Shown: positions 1 to 7,393, counted from the stretch's first letter. The stretch is 10,217 nucleotides of DNA from Myxococcales bacterium (GCA_027005175.1 JALTMC010000806.1:253-10469), one strand, 5' to 3'. Program-made: numbers and translations. Notes: generated by a model not told the origin, from the letters alone.

Positions 1-955
1 CCTTCATACCATCGAGAACATCGCGCAGATGAATCGAGATCACCTCACACCACGAGCCAAAGCGTTGCTCAAACTGGTCCAGTCTTCCACCATACGACTG
101 CCATGTATCCTGCGCCTGTTTCAGCCGCTGTGGCAGTTCATCTAGCTGCTGTTGCAATTGCTGCCCTGCGAGTGCCAACTCACTCATCTTCACAAAGTCA
201 CCCTGACTCGCGACGATCTGAGTCTGCAAGTGCTGCAGTTGCTGTTGCAAAGATGCCTGCATCTGTTGTTGTGCGCCTTGAAGATCCTTTAGATCGGTCC
301 ACATACCTTCTCGTTGCAGGGCTGCCAGAGTCTTTTCAAGGCGTGGGTTCTGGCGCATCTGCTCGCGAAGGAAGTGCAGGACCGCATCTCCCAACAGACC
401 CTGATAGCCAAGAAAGCCAACAGCGTTTTCGTCGAGATGACGAGCTGTTCGAGTACGTTCGAGCAAGACATCTGTGATATCCAGGGCAGATGTCTGACTC
501 ACCAACTCTGCCCAGTTTGGCTCTGCAAACAGAGTCACCGGCAGGAGCTGTTCACTTTGTTGGGAGAGAGCCTGACAGATCGTGATAAGTTCACCTCGAA
601 ACAGGTCCTGCTGTTGTCTGTTAAGCCCGGTCTTCTGAGCAAAGGGCAGCAAGTACTGCCTCTGAAGGGTTTTGGAGAACTCCCAGGAGACCTTCGACTC
701 CATCGCCTTCTGGACCACACCGGCCAGCTTTTGCCACAGCCTGTCGGCCTGTTCCTCTGGCACAAGGCCTGATGCAATGGCAGCCATCGCGCATCGGTAA
801 CTTCTCTGAAAAGCCTGTCCGATCTCGTGTGAACTACCGGTCCAGTGGGTCCTGAGTATCTGCGCTGCGCCGTCGGCTGCTCCCCCTGCAAGTTCCCGCA
901 CCACAGGGATTTGCACCAAATAGCCAATACCTACTTTGATCAGAGTCCCTATCAT
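1..955 (-). CDS. N-terminal part of a large helical/coiled-coil protein, runs off the left edge
   Basis: The frame is open from an ATG at 955-953 to the window edge, giving 318 codons without a stop. A strong ribosome binding site (GAGGAGAGG) lies about 6 bases upstream of the ATG. Residues 1-65 (starting MIGTLIKVGIGYLVQIPVV) form a small Gly/Ala-rich, mildly hydrophobic helical segment. Residues 66-200 look all-helical. Residues about 203-300 are a Gln-rich coiled coil with repeated QLQQQL-type heptads. There is no signal peptide and no catalytic motif in the visible part, so the function presumably lies in the missing C-terminus. From memory, this type of N-terminus resembles those of large multidomain bacterial proteins with NTPase, protease or repeat modules. 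That is an impression, not a demonstrated homology. Coding quality is good, but the function is unknown. Confidence 0.8.
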   Translation of the reverse strand, partial: MIGTLIKVGIGYLVQIPVVRELAGGAADGAAQILRTHWTGSSHEIGQAFQRSYRCAMAAIASGLVPEEQADRLWQKLAGVVQKAMESKVSWEFSKTLQRQYLLPFAQKTGLNRQQQDLFRGELITICQALSQQSEQLLPVTLFAEPNWAELVSQTSALDITDVLLERTRTARHLDENAVGFLGYQGLLGDAVLHFLREQMRQNPRLEKTLAALQREGMWTDLKDLQGAQQQMQASLQQQLQHLQTQIVASQGDFVKMSELALAGQQLQQQLDELPQRLKQAQDTWQSYGGRLDQFEQRFGSWCEVISIHLRDVLDGMK

Positions 956-983
956 CTTCAACCTCTCCTCAAAAGAGCCTGTA

Positions 984-1015
984 TTTGTATGCGACATTTG
1001 TATGCGACATTTGTA
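984..1015. repeat. 13-bp tandem repeat, about 2.5 copies, upstream of the coiled-coil gene
   Basis: The unit TTTGTATGCGACA occurs perfectly at 984-996 and 997-1009, followed by a partial third copy (TTTGTA) at 1010-1015. It lies 30-60 bases upstream of the ATG at 955, where the promoter or operator of that minus-strand gene should be. It could be a regulator binding site or a simple replication-slippage duplication. Confidence 0.75.
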
Positions 1016-1017
1016 CC

Positions 1018-1045
1018 ACAGTGAACAGATTTAATCTTGCACTGT
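1018..1045. repeat. Imperfect 28-bp inverted repeat (operator or hairpin candidate)
   Basis: The outer arms are ACAGTG (1018-1023) and CACTGT (1040-1045). The inner arms are AGATT (1027-1031) and AATCT (1033-1037) around one base. It lies between the end of ecfT and the start of the next minus-strand gene. It lacks a T-tract on the minus strand, so it is not a standard Rho-independent terminator. A dimeric-regulator operator next to the 13-bp repeats is equally possible. Confidence 0.5.
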
Positions 1046-1082
1046 CGCCCCTGCGCCCCTTCTGACTCTGCATCCTAGAACA

Positions 1083-1934
1083 CTAACCACGAAAAAATGG
1101 ATACCAAAACAAAGAGTCTGCACGGAGTCGCATATACGCGAAGAATGCCACGAAGATCGCAATTCCCACGAGCAAGAAGACATCCGAGATTTGCAGAGCC
1201 TTCTCGTTGTACCACGTTCTTTTCTTTTTTTTCCCAAACCCCCGCAGAGTCATCGCGTTGGCGATAACGTCAGCCTTATCAAGGCTGGAGAGCAGCAGAG
1301 GTATCAGCACCTTGCTAACATTTACGATGCGTCGCCACAAAGACACCTTTTTGGAGATATCGATACCTCTCGCCTGTTGTGCGTGCATAATGTTGACAAA
1401 GTCCTTGGTAATTTCTGGCAGATAGCGAAGGGTCAGACTCACAATATACGCGACTTTGTAGGGAATACCTATCTTATTCAAACTGGCGGCAAACTCCGTA
1501 GGATGGGTGGCAAACACAAAGACCAACGCGACGGGGAAGATCGAAAAGTATTTTACGACAATCACAAGGAGATAAAACAAGGTCTCCTGTGTCACCACAT
1601 ACCGATTTGAGAGCGTGAACAGCACGGTTTTTGACTTCATGTATACCACGCCCTGTAGAGGCGAAAATAAGAACATGAACAGCGCGTTGATAACAAGGAG
1701 ATACAGCATAAACAGGAAGAAAGGCTTGTAGACGCGAAAGGGGATCTTGGATAAATGCAGGATCAGAAATCCACAGAGGAGTAGTCCACAGAGAAGCCGC
1801 AAGTCGAAGGACGTTAAAGCCATTGTCACCCAACAGAGAAACAAGACGAGCTTGGTCACACCATTTAATCGATGGACGACAGAGTCTGTTTCGATATAAT
1901 TGAGTCCAAATTGTAGCTTGGAAGTGTCCATCAC
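1083..1934 (-). CDS. ecfT: ECF transporter transmembrane component EcfT
   Basis: This is the energy-coupling transmembrane subunit of an energy-coupling-factor importer. It links the substrate-binding S component to the ATPases in the inner membrane. The 283-residue length fits the family. Hydrophobic segments lie at about 27-62, 70-92, 118-143 and 250-270. The cytoplasmic coupling helices carry the two family signatures: Ala-Arg-Gly at 188-190 (in AQQARG), and Leu-Arg-Gly at 230-232 (in AMTLRGFG), where the usual motif is x-Arg-Gly. A Lys/Arg-rich stretch follows at 235-239. The start overlaps the stop of the upstream ATPase gene. GTG at 1934 gives a GTGA overlap and ATG at 1931 gives TGATG, and an AGAGAGG-type ribosome site serves either. 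The overlap implies translational coupling within one operon. Identification is confident; the substrate is not determined by this subunit. Confidence 0.93.
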   Translation of the reverse strand: MMDTSKLQFGLNYIETDSVVHRLNGVTKLVLFLCWVTMALTSFDLRLLCGLLLCGFLILHLSKIPFRVYKPFFLFMLYLLVINALFMFLFSPLQGVVYMKSKTVLFTLSNRYVVTQETLFYLLVIVVKYFSIFPVALVFVFATHPTEFAASLNKIGIPYKVAYIVSLTLRYLPEITKDFVNIMHAQQARGIDISKKVSLWRRIVNVSKVLIPLLLSSLDKADVIANAMTLRGFGKKKKRTWYNEKALQISDVFLLVGIAIFVAFFAYMRLRADSLFWYPFFRG

Positions 1935-3643
1935 TGCTCTAACCTCTCTCTTGCTCTGTTTGCTTTCTCCTGATTAATAAAACAAGTGATAAAGTCATCG
2001 ACAGCAGAGATTCCAACCTTCTTTGCTAACTCATACAGGCTGGTTAACTTTAAATTCGCTTGATGAATGACATCTTCATCAGAGAACACTTTGGCAACCG
2101 TATCGTCACAGAGTAGTGTACCATCGGACAAGACAATGGCTCGATCTGTATATTCCAAGGCAAGATGCATATCATGGGTAATCAAAACAATCGTGATCCC
2201 CATGGTCTGGTTGAGTGTATGGAGGAACTCCATAATCTCGGTATAGTGGTGGTGGTCTTGCCCGGCAGTCGGTTCATCCAGGAGCAAAAGTTCGGGTTCC
2301 ATCACCAAAATAGACGCGATCGTAACACGTTTTTTTTGGCCATAACTTAACGCGGCAATGGGCCAAGTACGATACTTACTCAGCCCACATAGCTTCAGTA
2401 CAGTCATCACCTTTTCTTTGACAACGTCATCCTTTTCTCCACGCAACCGCAGCCCAAAGGCAACCTCATCAAAGATCAAATGGTGGGATATCATGTGATT
2501 GGGGTTCTGCATCACATACCCAACAAACCGGCTTCTGTCGGAGATCGAGGTATGGGTAACATCTTTATTTTTGTAGCAGACACGGCCAGTATCGGGTCGA
2601 ATGACTCCCATCACGATCTTCGCCAATGTCGACTTTCCAGCACCATTGTTACCCAGGATAGAGACCATCTCTCCTTTTTTAATAACAAAGGAGAGTTCCT
2701 TCAACACCTGGTCATTCCCGCTGTAGGAGTAAGAGACGTTCTCCAGGCTTAAGAGAGGGTCTCCGAGTACACGCTTTGGAGCATGGTCTCCTGCATGAAA
2801 CCATTCCAGAAGACGCTCTTTGTGCCGGTCAAGTTGAAGTGTATCAAAATAGGCGACCTTGTCTTCTTCTCGCAGTTCACAGCCCGCGTGTTTCAGGGCA
2901 GAGAGGTACAGAGGTTCGCGAATTCCTTTCTGCCACAAGGTGTCCTTTGCAAGCAACACATGAGGTGGGAGGTCGCATACGATCTCTCCCCGCTCTAATA
3001 GCACGATACGATCGACGTTTCGATGCAGGACTTCTTCCAAACGATGTTCGATAATCACCGTTGTTTTTCCTGTCTCACGATGGATATCATCGATCAATTC
3101 AATAGCGACTCTACCTGTTTTCGGATCCAGGTTCGCCAACGGCTCATCCAACAAAAAAACCTCAACATCATCCACGATGATTCCCGACAAGGACACGCGT
3201 TGTTTCTGACCGCCACTCAAGGCGAACGGTGCATGGCTGAGAAAGGAGTCCATCTCGACCATGGCAGCGGCCTTACGCACCAAGTCTTTCATCTCAGTTT
3301 GGGGGATACAGTTGTTTTCCAAAGCAAACGCGATATCTTCCCCTACACTGAGACCGACAAACTGACCATCCGTATCCTGTAATACGGTTCCTACGATTTG
3401 GCTGATAGCGTGTATGTCTGTTTGCTGTGTTTCCTTTCCTGCGATCTGTAGAGAGCCACTGATCTGTCCTTGGTAGGAGAATGGAATCAATCCATTGAGA
3501 CAGCTCCCGATGGTTGTTTTTCCACTACCGCTGGGTCCAACAATCAGTACCTTTTCCCCCTGTTGGATATGCAGATCGATCTTTTTTAAGGTGGGTTTCT
3601 TCTGTGACTTATAGGCAAACGAAAAGTCGCTAAACTTCAACAT
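1931..3643 (-). CDS. Fused double ATPase of the ECF transporter (EcfA1-EcfA2 in one chain)
   Basis: This 570-residue protein joins two ABC ATPase domains and would supply the energy for ECF import. Domain 1 has Walker A GPSGSGKT (36-43), signature LSGGQ (142-146), Walker B ending LLDE (164-167) and the switch His200. Domain 2 has Walker A GNNGAGKS (331-338), signature LSYGQ (432-436), Walker B LLLLDE (452-457) and His490. All key residues are present in both halves, so two competent ATP sites are expected. The Tyr in the second signature is a known variation among ECF ATPases. Most ECF systems use two separate genes; a single fused chain is typical of the CbiO/YkoD-like group often found beside UPF0397 S components. 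The ATG at 3643 follows the S-component stop by 12 bases, and its ribosome site is weak (GAAGAG), which suggests coupling to upstream translation. Confidence 0.95.
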   Translation of the reverse strand: MLKFSDFSFAYKSQKKPTLKKIDLHIQQGEKVLIVGPSGSGKTTIGSCLNGLIPFSYQGQISGSLQIAGKETQQTDIHAISQIVGTVLQDTDGQFVGLSVGEDIAFALENNCIPQTEMKDLVRKAAAMVEMDSFLSHAPFALSGGQKQRVSLSGIIVDDVEVFLLDEPLANLDPKTGRVAIELIDDIHRETGKTTVIIEHRLEEVLHRNVDRIVLLERGEIVCDLPPHVLLAKDTLWQKGIREPLYLSALKHAGCELREEDKVAYFDTLQLDRHKERLLEWFHAGDHAPKRVLGDPLLSLENVSYSYSGNDQVLKELSFVIKKGEMVSILGNNGAGKSTLAKIVMGVIRPDTGRVCYKNKDVTHTSISDRSRFVGYVMQNPNHMISHHLIFDEVAFGLRLRGEKDDVVKEKVMTVLKLCGLSKYRTWPIAALSYGQKKRVTIASILVMEPELLLLDEPTAGQDHHHYTEIMEFLHTLNQTMGITIVLITHDMHLALEYTDRAIVLSDGTLLCDDTVAKVFSDEDVIHQANLKLTSLYELAKKVGISAVDDFITCFINQEKANRARERLEQ

Positions 3644-3655
3644 ACACGAACTCTT

Positions 3656-4213
3656 CTACTCTTCAAATTCTGTTAAATTGCTCATTTGCTGGTTTCGTTT
3701 GGCCATAATCCTCAACAAGATCGTACCAAGGATACCGATCAGAATTGTATTCGAGACAATAACAATCAGCTGTTGAGCGATCAATTTTGAGGTGGGCTCT
3801 GTAAAAAAGAGGGAGTCCAAAAAGGCTGAGACAGAATACCCAATCAGATTCCCCAGAAAAGACAAACCAACAAAGATCGCGATATCTTTGTTGGAAAACT
3901 CTCCAGTATCGAGTCGCTCCTTGGTGATTTTTTCGTAGAATCCAATGATGAACCCGACGATGCCAGAGCCTAGAATCCAGGTATACCAGACCCCCCAACC
4001 TGCAAAGAGATCTGTGATGCCATGACCGAGGAGGCCGATTAAGAAACCGGCAGTCGGTCCGTAAAGAGCGGAGAATACCGCAAGAATTGCGATCGCAGGT
4101 TTGAGTGATGTTTCCGCAAAAATCGGAATACCAAAGACAGGCAGTCCACCAATTCCATACAGAGCAGCTCCTATCGCAATCACGACAACCGTCTTAACTG
4201 GAAGATTTGTCAC
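3656..4213 (-). CDS. ECF transporter S component, UPF0397 / PF07155 type
   Basis: This is the substrate-capturing membrane subunit of the ECF importer. At 185 residues with about five or six hydrophobic helices it has the usual S-component size. The stretch [17 protein letters not shown] near the N-terminus, the block [19 protein letters not shown], and [14 protein letters not shown] match what I know of the UPF0397 family, whose Pfam entry is named as a riboflavin-type S component. The substrate of most members has not been settled, so riboflavin is only a label here; a vitamin or a pyrimidine-like precursor is possible. The start is GTG at 4213, supported by AAGGAG eight bases upstream. The gene leads the S-ATPase-EcfT operon, which makes this a self-contained (group I style) system with a dedicated energizing module. 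Confidence 0.88.
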   Translation of the reverse strand: MTNLPVKTVVVIAIGAALYGIGGLPVFGIPIFAETSLKPAIAILAVFSALYGPTAGFLIGLLGHGITDLFAGWGVWYTWILGSGIVGFIIGFYEKITKERLDTGEFSNKDIAIFVGLSFLGNLIGYSVSAFLDSLFFTEPTSKLIAQQLIVIVSNTILIGILGTILLRIMAKRNQQMSNLTEFEE

Positions 4214-4260
4214 ACAAACGTCTCCTTCAGGTGAAACACTGATACATCGAAGTAGAGAGC

Positions 4261-4266
4261 ATCATA
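4261..4266 (-). promoter_or_regulatory. Possible -10 box of the ECF operon
   Basis: On the minus strand this reads TATGAT, five of six matches to the sigma-70 -10 consensus. It is about 48 bases before the GTG start of the S component, inside the 89-base gap after the peptidase gene. The -35 region is poor (CTGCAA at 18-base spacing). The leader is too short to hold an FMN riboswitch. Confidence 0.35.
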
Positions 4267-4302
4267 CAACAAAGACACAGTTCATTGCAGCTATGTTTGA
4301 GG

Positions 4303-5280
4303 TTAAAGATCATCGACAAAGACGAGTCCATCAAAGTCTTCTTTGGCAAAGGGCAAGTCGAGGCGGGGTGTTCTTGGGTGAGTTTCCATGTAAAGATTGA
4401 TACGTTTTTGAAATCGAGTGGGGTAATAGTTCATCTCGATGATGGTCTGAGCAGCCCGGGCCGAAAGGGACGCAATGCCTCGTAGACGCTCGCGCACAGA
4501 GGCAGTCTTACAAGCGTCTATCGCTTCCTCGACAGCCTGTTCTGAATAGACGGAGGGTTCAAAGGCTTCAGTGTCCTCCTCTCCGCCTTCCCATGGTTCT
4601 GGCAGTGTTCCAGCGTGCCAGATGGAACACTCTTCTTTCTGAGGAAAGGGATCGACGGGCTCACAATTAAGCCAGGTATTAAAGTGTATGTGAGGCACTC
4701 CAAAGGGAAAAGTCACCAAAGCGTCCAGGCCGCTGTATCCCGAGAGAGCGATAACCTGCCCTCGACGGACCCTCTCACCTTCCTTGACCAAGCTACGAGC
4801 GAGATGGGCATAACAAGTCATCAGCCCCTGTCCATGATCGATAAAGATCTTAAGTCCTCCCCGGTTGAACTCAGAGAGCACCCGCACCACCTCACCCGCC
4901 GCAGCAGTGTGAACACGAGTCCCAACAGGTATCGAGAAGTCTGTCCCATTGTGGCTATCGTACGTAAGCCTTCTCCCCCGCCAATCTTCAACATCCGTCT
5001 TCTTAACAGACCAACCGAGCTCAATGGGGCTTTGGCGATGATTAAATAAGTTTGTGATGAGCACCTTTCTCTTGAGAAATGGACGACCGAGCCAAAGAGA
5101 GAGACCGATCTTCGGACGCAACTGACGAAGACTCGACAGGCCAAACCGGGAGGCCGGTACATCCTCCTGCCCCCGAAGCGCGATCATGGCCTGACGCAAA
5201 CGCTCTCGCCATGGAGACAAGCCCATCACCTCCGAAAAAAACCTCAACGTCTCGGGCTTCTGTAATTCTGTTGTTTTCAC
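4303..5280 (-). CDS. M23 (LytM-type) zinc metallopeptidase
   Basis: M23 enzymes cut peptide cross-links or glycyl bonds in peptidoglycan. Residue numbers here count from the TTG at 5301 (332 residues). The zinc site is intact: H117xxxD121 in the HNGTD motif, H166 in YAHL, and the H204-I-H206 motif. The glycine-rich strand GEVVRV and the VKEGERVRRGQVIALSG segment are typical of the fold. About 110 residues precede the domain and about 110 follow it. The C-terminal part is acidic, then helical, and is unrecognised. TTG at 5301 is the first possible start but has no ribosome site. GTG at 5280 has AGAGGAG ten bases upstream and is preferred, giving 325 residues. Neither start yields a signal peptide, which is odd for a wall enzyme. 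Transcription is divergent from the lipoprotein gene. Confidence 0.9.
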   Translation of the reverse strand: MKTTELQKPETLRFFSEVMGLSPWRERLRQAMIALRGQEDVPASRFGLSSLRQLRPKIGLSLWLGRPFLKRKVLITNLFNHRQSPIELGWSVKKTDVEDWRGRRLTYDSHNGTDFSIPVGTRVHTAAAGEVVRVLSEFNRGGLKIFIDHGQGLMTCYAHLARSLVKEGERVRRGQVIALSGYSGLDALVTFPFGVPHIHFNTWLNCEPVDPFPQKEECSIWHAGTLPEPWEGGEEDTEAFEPSVYSEQAVEEAIDACKTASVRERLRGIASLSARAAQTIIEMNYYPTRFQKRINLYMETHPRTPRLDLPFAKEDFDGLVFVDDL

Positions 5281-5339
5281 GATCTCCAAGCTCCTCTCCA
5301 ATCACTTCTTGCACATCACACTCGTTTTTAGGTGGTACA

Positions 5340-5361
5340 TGTTTCCAATGTCTTTCCAATG
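5340..5361. repeat. 11-bp direct repeat in the divergent promoter region
   Basis: Two head-to-tail copies of T(G/C)TTTCCAATG lie at 5340-5350 and 5351-5361 with one mismatch. The 11-bp period is about one helical turn, so a regulator could bind both copies on one face of the DNA. They sit between the divergent peptidase and lipoprotein genes. This site class is inferred only from spacing. Confidence 0.5.
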
Positions 5362-5421
5362 GCATTATTCCAGGAACCAGTGTAGGATGACTTGTTGCTT
5401 TTGTACCTCCCTTCTTTCTTT

Positions 5422-5431
5422 TTGTATACAA
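5422..5431. promoter_or_regulatory. Perfect 10-bp palindrome overlapping a -10-like sequence
   Basis: TTGTATACAA is a perfect palindrome. It contains TATACA (5425-5430), a fair -10 match, 20 bases before the GTG start at 5450. A TTGTAC at 5401-5406 could be a weak -35 box at 18-base spacing. A start site this close to the GTG would give a very short leader, so this may instead be an operator. Confidence 0.3.
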
Positions 5432-5449
5432 CGTACCAGGAGAACAACA

Positions 5450-6778
5450 GTGCGCCATTTGTTAATAACCGTCTTTGCATTGATGATACTTGGCTCTATC
5501 AACTGTGGTCAACCCAATACCACAACAACAGAGAAAGGAATCGAAACATCACCCCACGATGGCGTGACAACGACGGAGCCACAAAAAGAATCACCCACGA
5601 CAACAGAGTTGCAAAAAGAATTACCCAAGACAACAGAGTCACAGGGGAGAGAACCTTCTCAAGAGAGTTCTCAAGAGCAAGGGGTCTCCCAAGAAGACCC
5701 CGTTGATGCAGCGGTCACACCGGAGCCTGCGGAAAAGCACACGGGACAGGAGTCGGCGCCTGAGCCTACACCGGAGCCTATGCCTGAGTCTGCGTCTGAG
5801 CGACCGCTCTCTGACACCAATCCAAGCTGGCTCGCAAAAGTGACATGCCAAACACCACCACCGCCAGGAGCGACGCTTGCTCCCAAGCCACCGGCGTATA
5901 GTGGAGGGACGTGTCCCACATTAAAGGCGGGACTCAATACCTTTATGAGCAAGGGAAAGCAACGAAAGTTTCTATTGATCTTGCCCTCCAACCCGAAATC
6001 GGGTGAGATCTATCCAGTCTTGTTTATGTGGCACTGGCTCAAAGCCAACGCTGGAAAGTTTCTTAAGCAGGGAGACGTTCAAAAATCTGTGGATCAACAA
6101 CGTTTTATTGCGATCATTCCAGAGGCCAAAGGGGATCTGAATATGCTTGTGACCAAAGTCCCCTGGCCATTCTTAAAATCAGTACCACAAGCTCGCTATG
6201 AAGAGGAGTTTGTGTTCTTTGACGATATGCTCTCTTGTGTCTCTCAGCAATTTAAAGTCAACAAAGAGTGTGTGAGCACTGTGGGAGTGAGTGCCGGTGC
6301 CTTATTTGCAGCCCAACTTGTGGGAGGTCGTAGCCAATACTTGTCTTCCTTTTTATCACTGTCCGGGGGGGTCGATGAGTCAGCAGGTATCGTTGCCAGG
6401 GTGCGCTCTTGGAAGTCCACCAAACGCAAGCTTCCTGCACTGGTATTATGGGGTGGACCACAAGATAGCTGTGTCTTACTCAACTTTGAAAAAGCATCGA
6501 AGAAGCTAGAACAGAGTCTTGCAAAAGACGGTCACTTTTTTATCGAATGCGTCCATAACTGCAAACATGCCGAACCTCCCATCACTGCACGCCCCGGGAA
6601 GTCTCGGTATGAATCTCTGTGGGATTTCTTTTTACGTCATCCCTACTGGCTCAACAAGGGAGAGTCCCCCTTTAAGGTCACGCCTTGGCCTTATACCAAT
6701 GTCCCTTGGTGCGGTGTCGGAGCAGGAAGTGCCAAGCCACGAACCGGTTCCTGTCCGCCTCCCGCTTGCCCCATCTAA
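5450..6778 (+). CDS. Putative lipoprotein esterase related to PHB depolymerases (alpha/beta hydrolase)
   Basis: The chosen start is GTG at 5450, with AGGAG at 5438-5442 seven bases upstream, giving 442 residues. Starts further upstream are unlikely because their sequence does not look like protein. Residues 1-18 form a signal peptide ending at Cys19 (GSIN-C), a loose lipobox with Ser rather than Leu/Val/Ile at -3. Residues about 20-140 are a Thr/Glu/Pro/Gln-rich linker with internal repeats. From about 150 an alpha/beta hydrolase domain follows, with FLLILPSNPKSG, VLFMWHW, nucleophile Ser281 in GVSAG, likely acid Asp339 in GGPQDSC, and His369 or His373 as the base. This pattern fits the PHB-depolymerase/feruloyl-esterase family. 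The protein should be lipid-anchored facing the periplasm or exterior. The substrate is unknown. The C-terminus is Cys/Pro-rich. The GNAT gene follows after 50 bases. Confidence 0.85.
   Translation: MRHLLITVFALMILGSINCGQPNTTTTEKGIETSPHDGVTTTEPQKESPTTTELQKELPKTTESQGREPSQESSQEQGVSQEDPVDAAVTPEPAEKHTGQESAPEPTPEPMPESASERPLSDTNPSWLAKVTCQTPPPPGATLAPKPPAYSGGTCPTLKAGLNTFMSKGKQRKFLLILPSNPKSGEIYPVLFMWHWLKANAGKFLKQGDVQKSVDQQRFIAIIPEAKGDLNMLVTKVPWPFLKSVPQARYEEEFVFFDDMLSCVSQQFKVNKECVSTVGVSAGALFAAQLVGGRSQYLSSFLSLSGGVDESAGIVARVRSWKSTKRKLPALVLWGGPQDSCVLLNFEKASKKLEQSLAKDGHFFIECVHNCKHAEPPITARPGKSRYESLWDFFLRHPYWLNKGESPFKVTPWPYTNVPWCGVGAGSAKPRTGSCPPPACPI
5567..5644 (+). repeat. 30-bp coding repeat in the lipoprotein linker (about 2.6 copies)
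   Basis: Units at 5567-5596, 5597-5626 and a partial unit at 5627-5644 encode TTTEPQKESP, TTTELQKELP and KTTESQ (residues 40-65). The copies are in frame and imperfect. The linker is probably a flexible stalk whose length can vary by slippage. A second low-complexity run of Pro-Glu pairs follows around 5758-5800. Confidence 0.8.
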
Positions 6779-6828
6779 ACCATCTCCCGACCCCATCGCA
6801 CCTCTCTAGCCAAGGAAAACTGACGCAA

Positions 6829-7377
6829 ATGACACATGTTGCACCGATTCACACTCCATCGTTGTACCTACGAGAGTTTGTTCCTGACGACGTCCCCCAA
6901 TTATTTCAGATGAGCCTTGAATCAGGTATTCGCACCTGGCTTCCGGACCAAGTGTACACCGACGAGGGTCATGCAACAAAGATACTTCACTACCTCGCAG
7001 CACAGTACAGTAGCCAAAAAACACCGACGTTGGTCCCCTACGTATTTGGTGTGTGTCTCCGTTCCACAGATGAGCTTATCGGCCATGTGGGGCTGAGTCC
7101 TTATCGGAGTCAGGTAGAGATCGGATTCGCCATCGAAGAAAAGCACCAACGTCACGGCTATGCCACAGAAGCCGTCTCTGCGATGACTCGCTGGGGGCAC
7201 TCGACTTTCGATATACCCGTCATACTGGGCATTGTTGCAGGCGCAAATATCGGCTCACGTCGCGTCTTGGAAAACTCCGAGTTTACTCTCACCAAGGAGG
7301 AAGCTGGAACCCTTCACACGTGGCAGGGGCTTATTCGTACATACATCTTGGATTTCTCTGTCCACAAAGAAACATAA
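6829..7377 (+). CDS. GNAT N-acetyltransferase, RimJ/RimL type
   Basis: This 182-residue protein would transfer an acetyl group from acetyl-CoA to an amine, as in the RimJ/RimL/SpeG-like family. The fold runs LYLREFVPDD (first strand and helix), then YVFGVCLRSTDELIGHVGL, then IGFAIEEKHQRHGYATEAVSAM. That last block carries the acetyl-CoA pyrophosphate loop Q107-x-x-G110-x-A112. The following IVAGANIGSRRVLENSEF is the usual N-x-x-S-x-x-x-L-E-x-x-G/S-F region. The ATG at 6829 is preferred: AAGGA lies twelve bases upstream, and sequence before it overlaps the lipoprotein's end. The acceptor could be a ribosomal protein N-terminus, a polyamine or an antibiotic; the sequence does not decide. The stop is 16 bases before the cyclophilin gene, suggesting co-transcription. 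Confidence 0.9.
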   Translation: MTHVAPIHTPSLYLREFVPDDVPQLFQMSLESGIRTWLPDQVYTDEGHATKILHYLAAQYSSQKTPTLVPYVFGVCLRSTDELIGHVGLSPYRSQVEIGFAIEEKHQRHGYATEAVSAMTRWGHSTFDIPVILGIVAGANIGSRRVLENSEFTLTKEEAGTLHTWQGLIRTYILDFSVHKET

Positions 7378-7393
7378 AAAAAGGAGATGATTG

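Noticed and set aside
103-772. Plus-strand open frames (103-477 and 314-772)
   Set aside because: They lie opposite the continuous minus-strand coding frame that has a strong ribosome site and protein-like coiled-coil sequence; their translations look random.
535-927. 130-codon minus-strand frame
   Set aside because: It is in a different frame from the 318-codon gene on the same strand and has an Arg/Trp/Ser-rich, non-natural composition, so it is a shadow.
984-1015. CRISPR-like repeat
   Set aside because: The copies are directly adjacent with no spacers and the unit is only 13 bp.
4214-4302. FMN or other vitamin riboswitch upstream of the ECF operon
   Set aside because: The 89-base gap is too short for an RFN element, and no conserved riboswitch core is visible.
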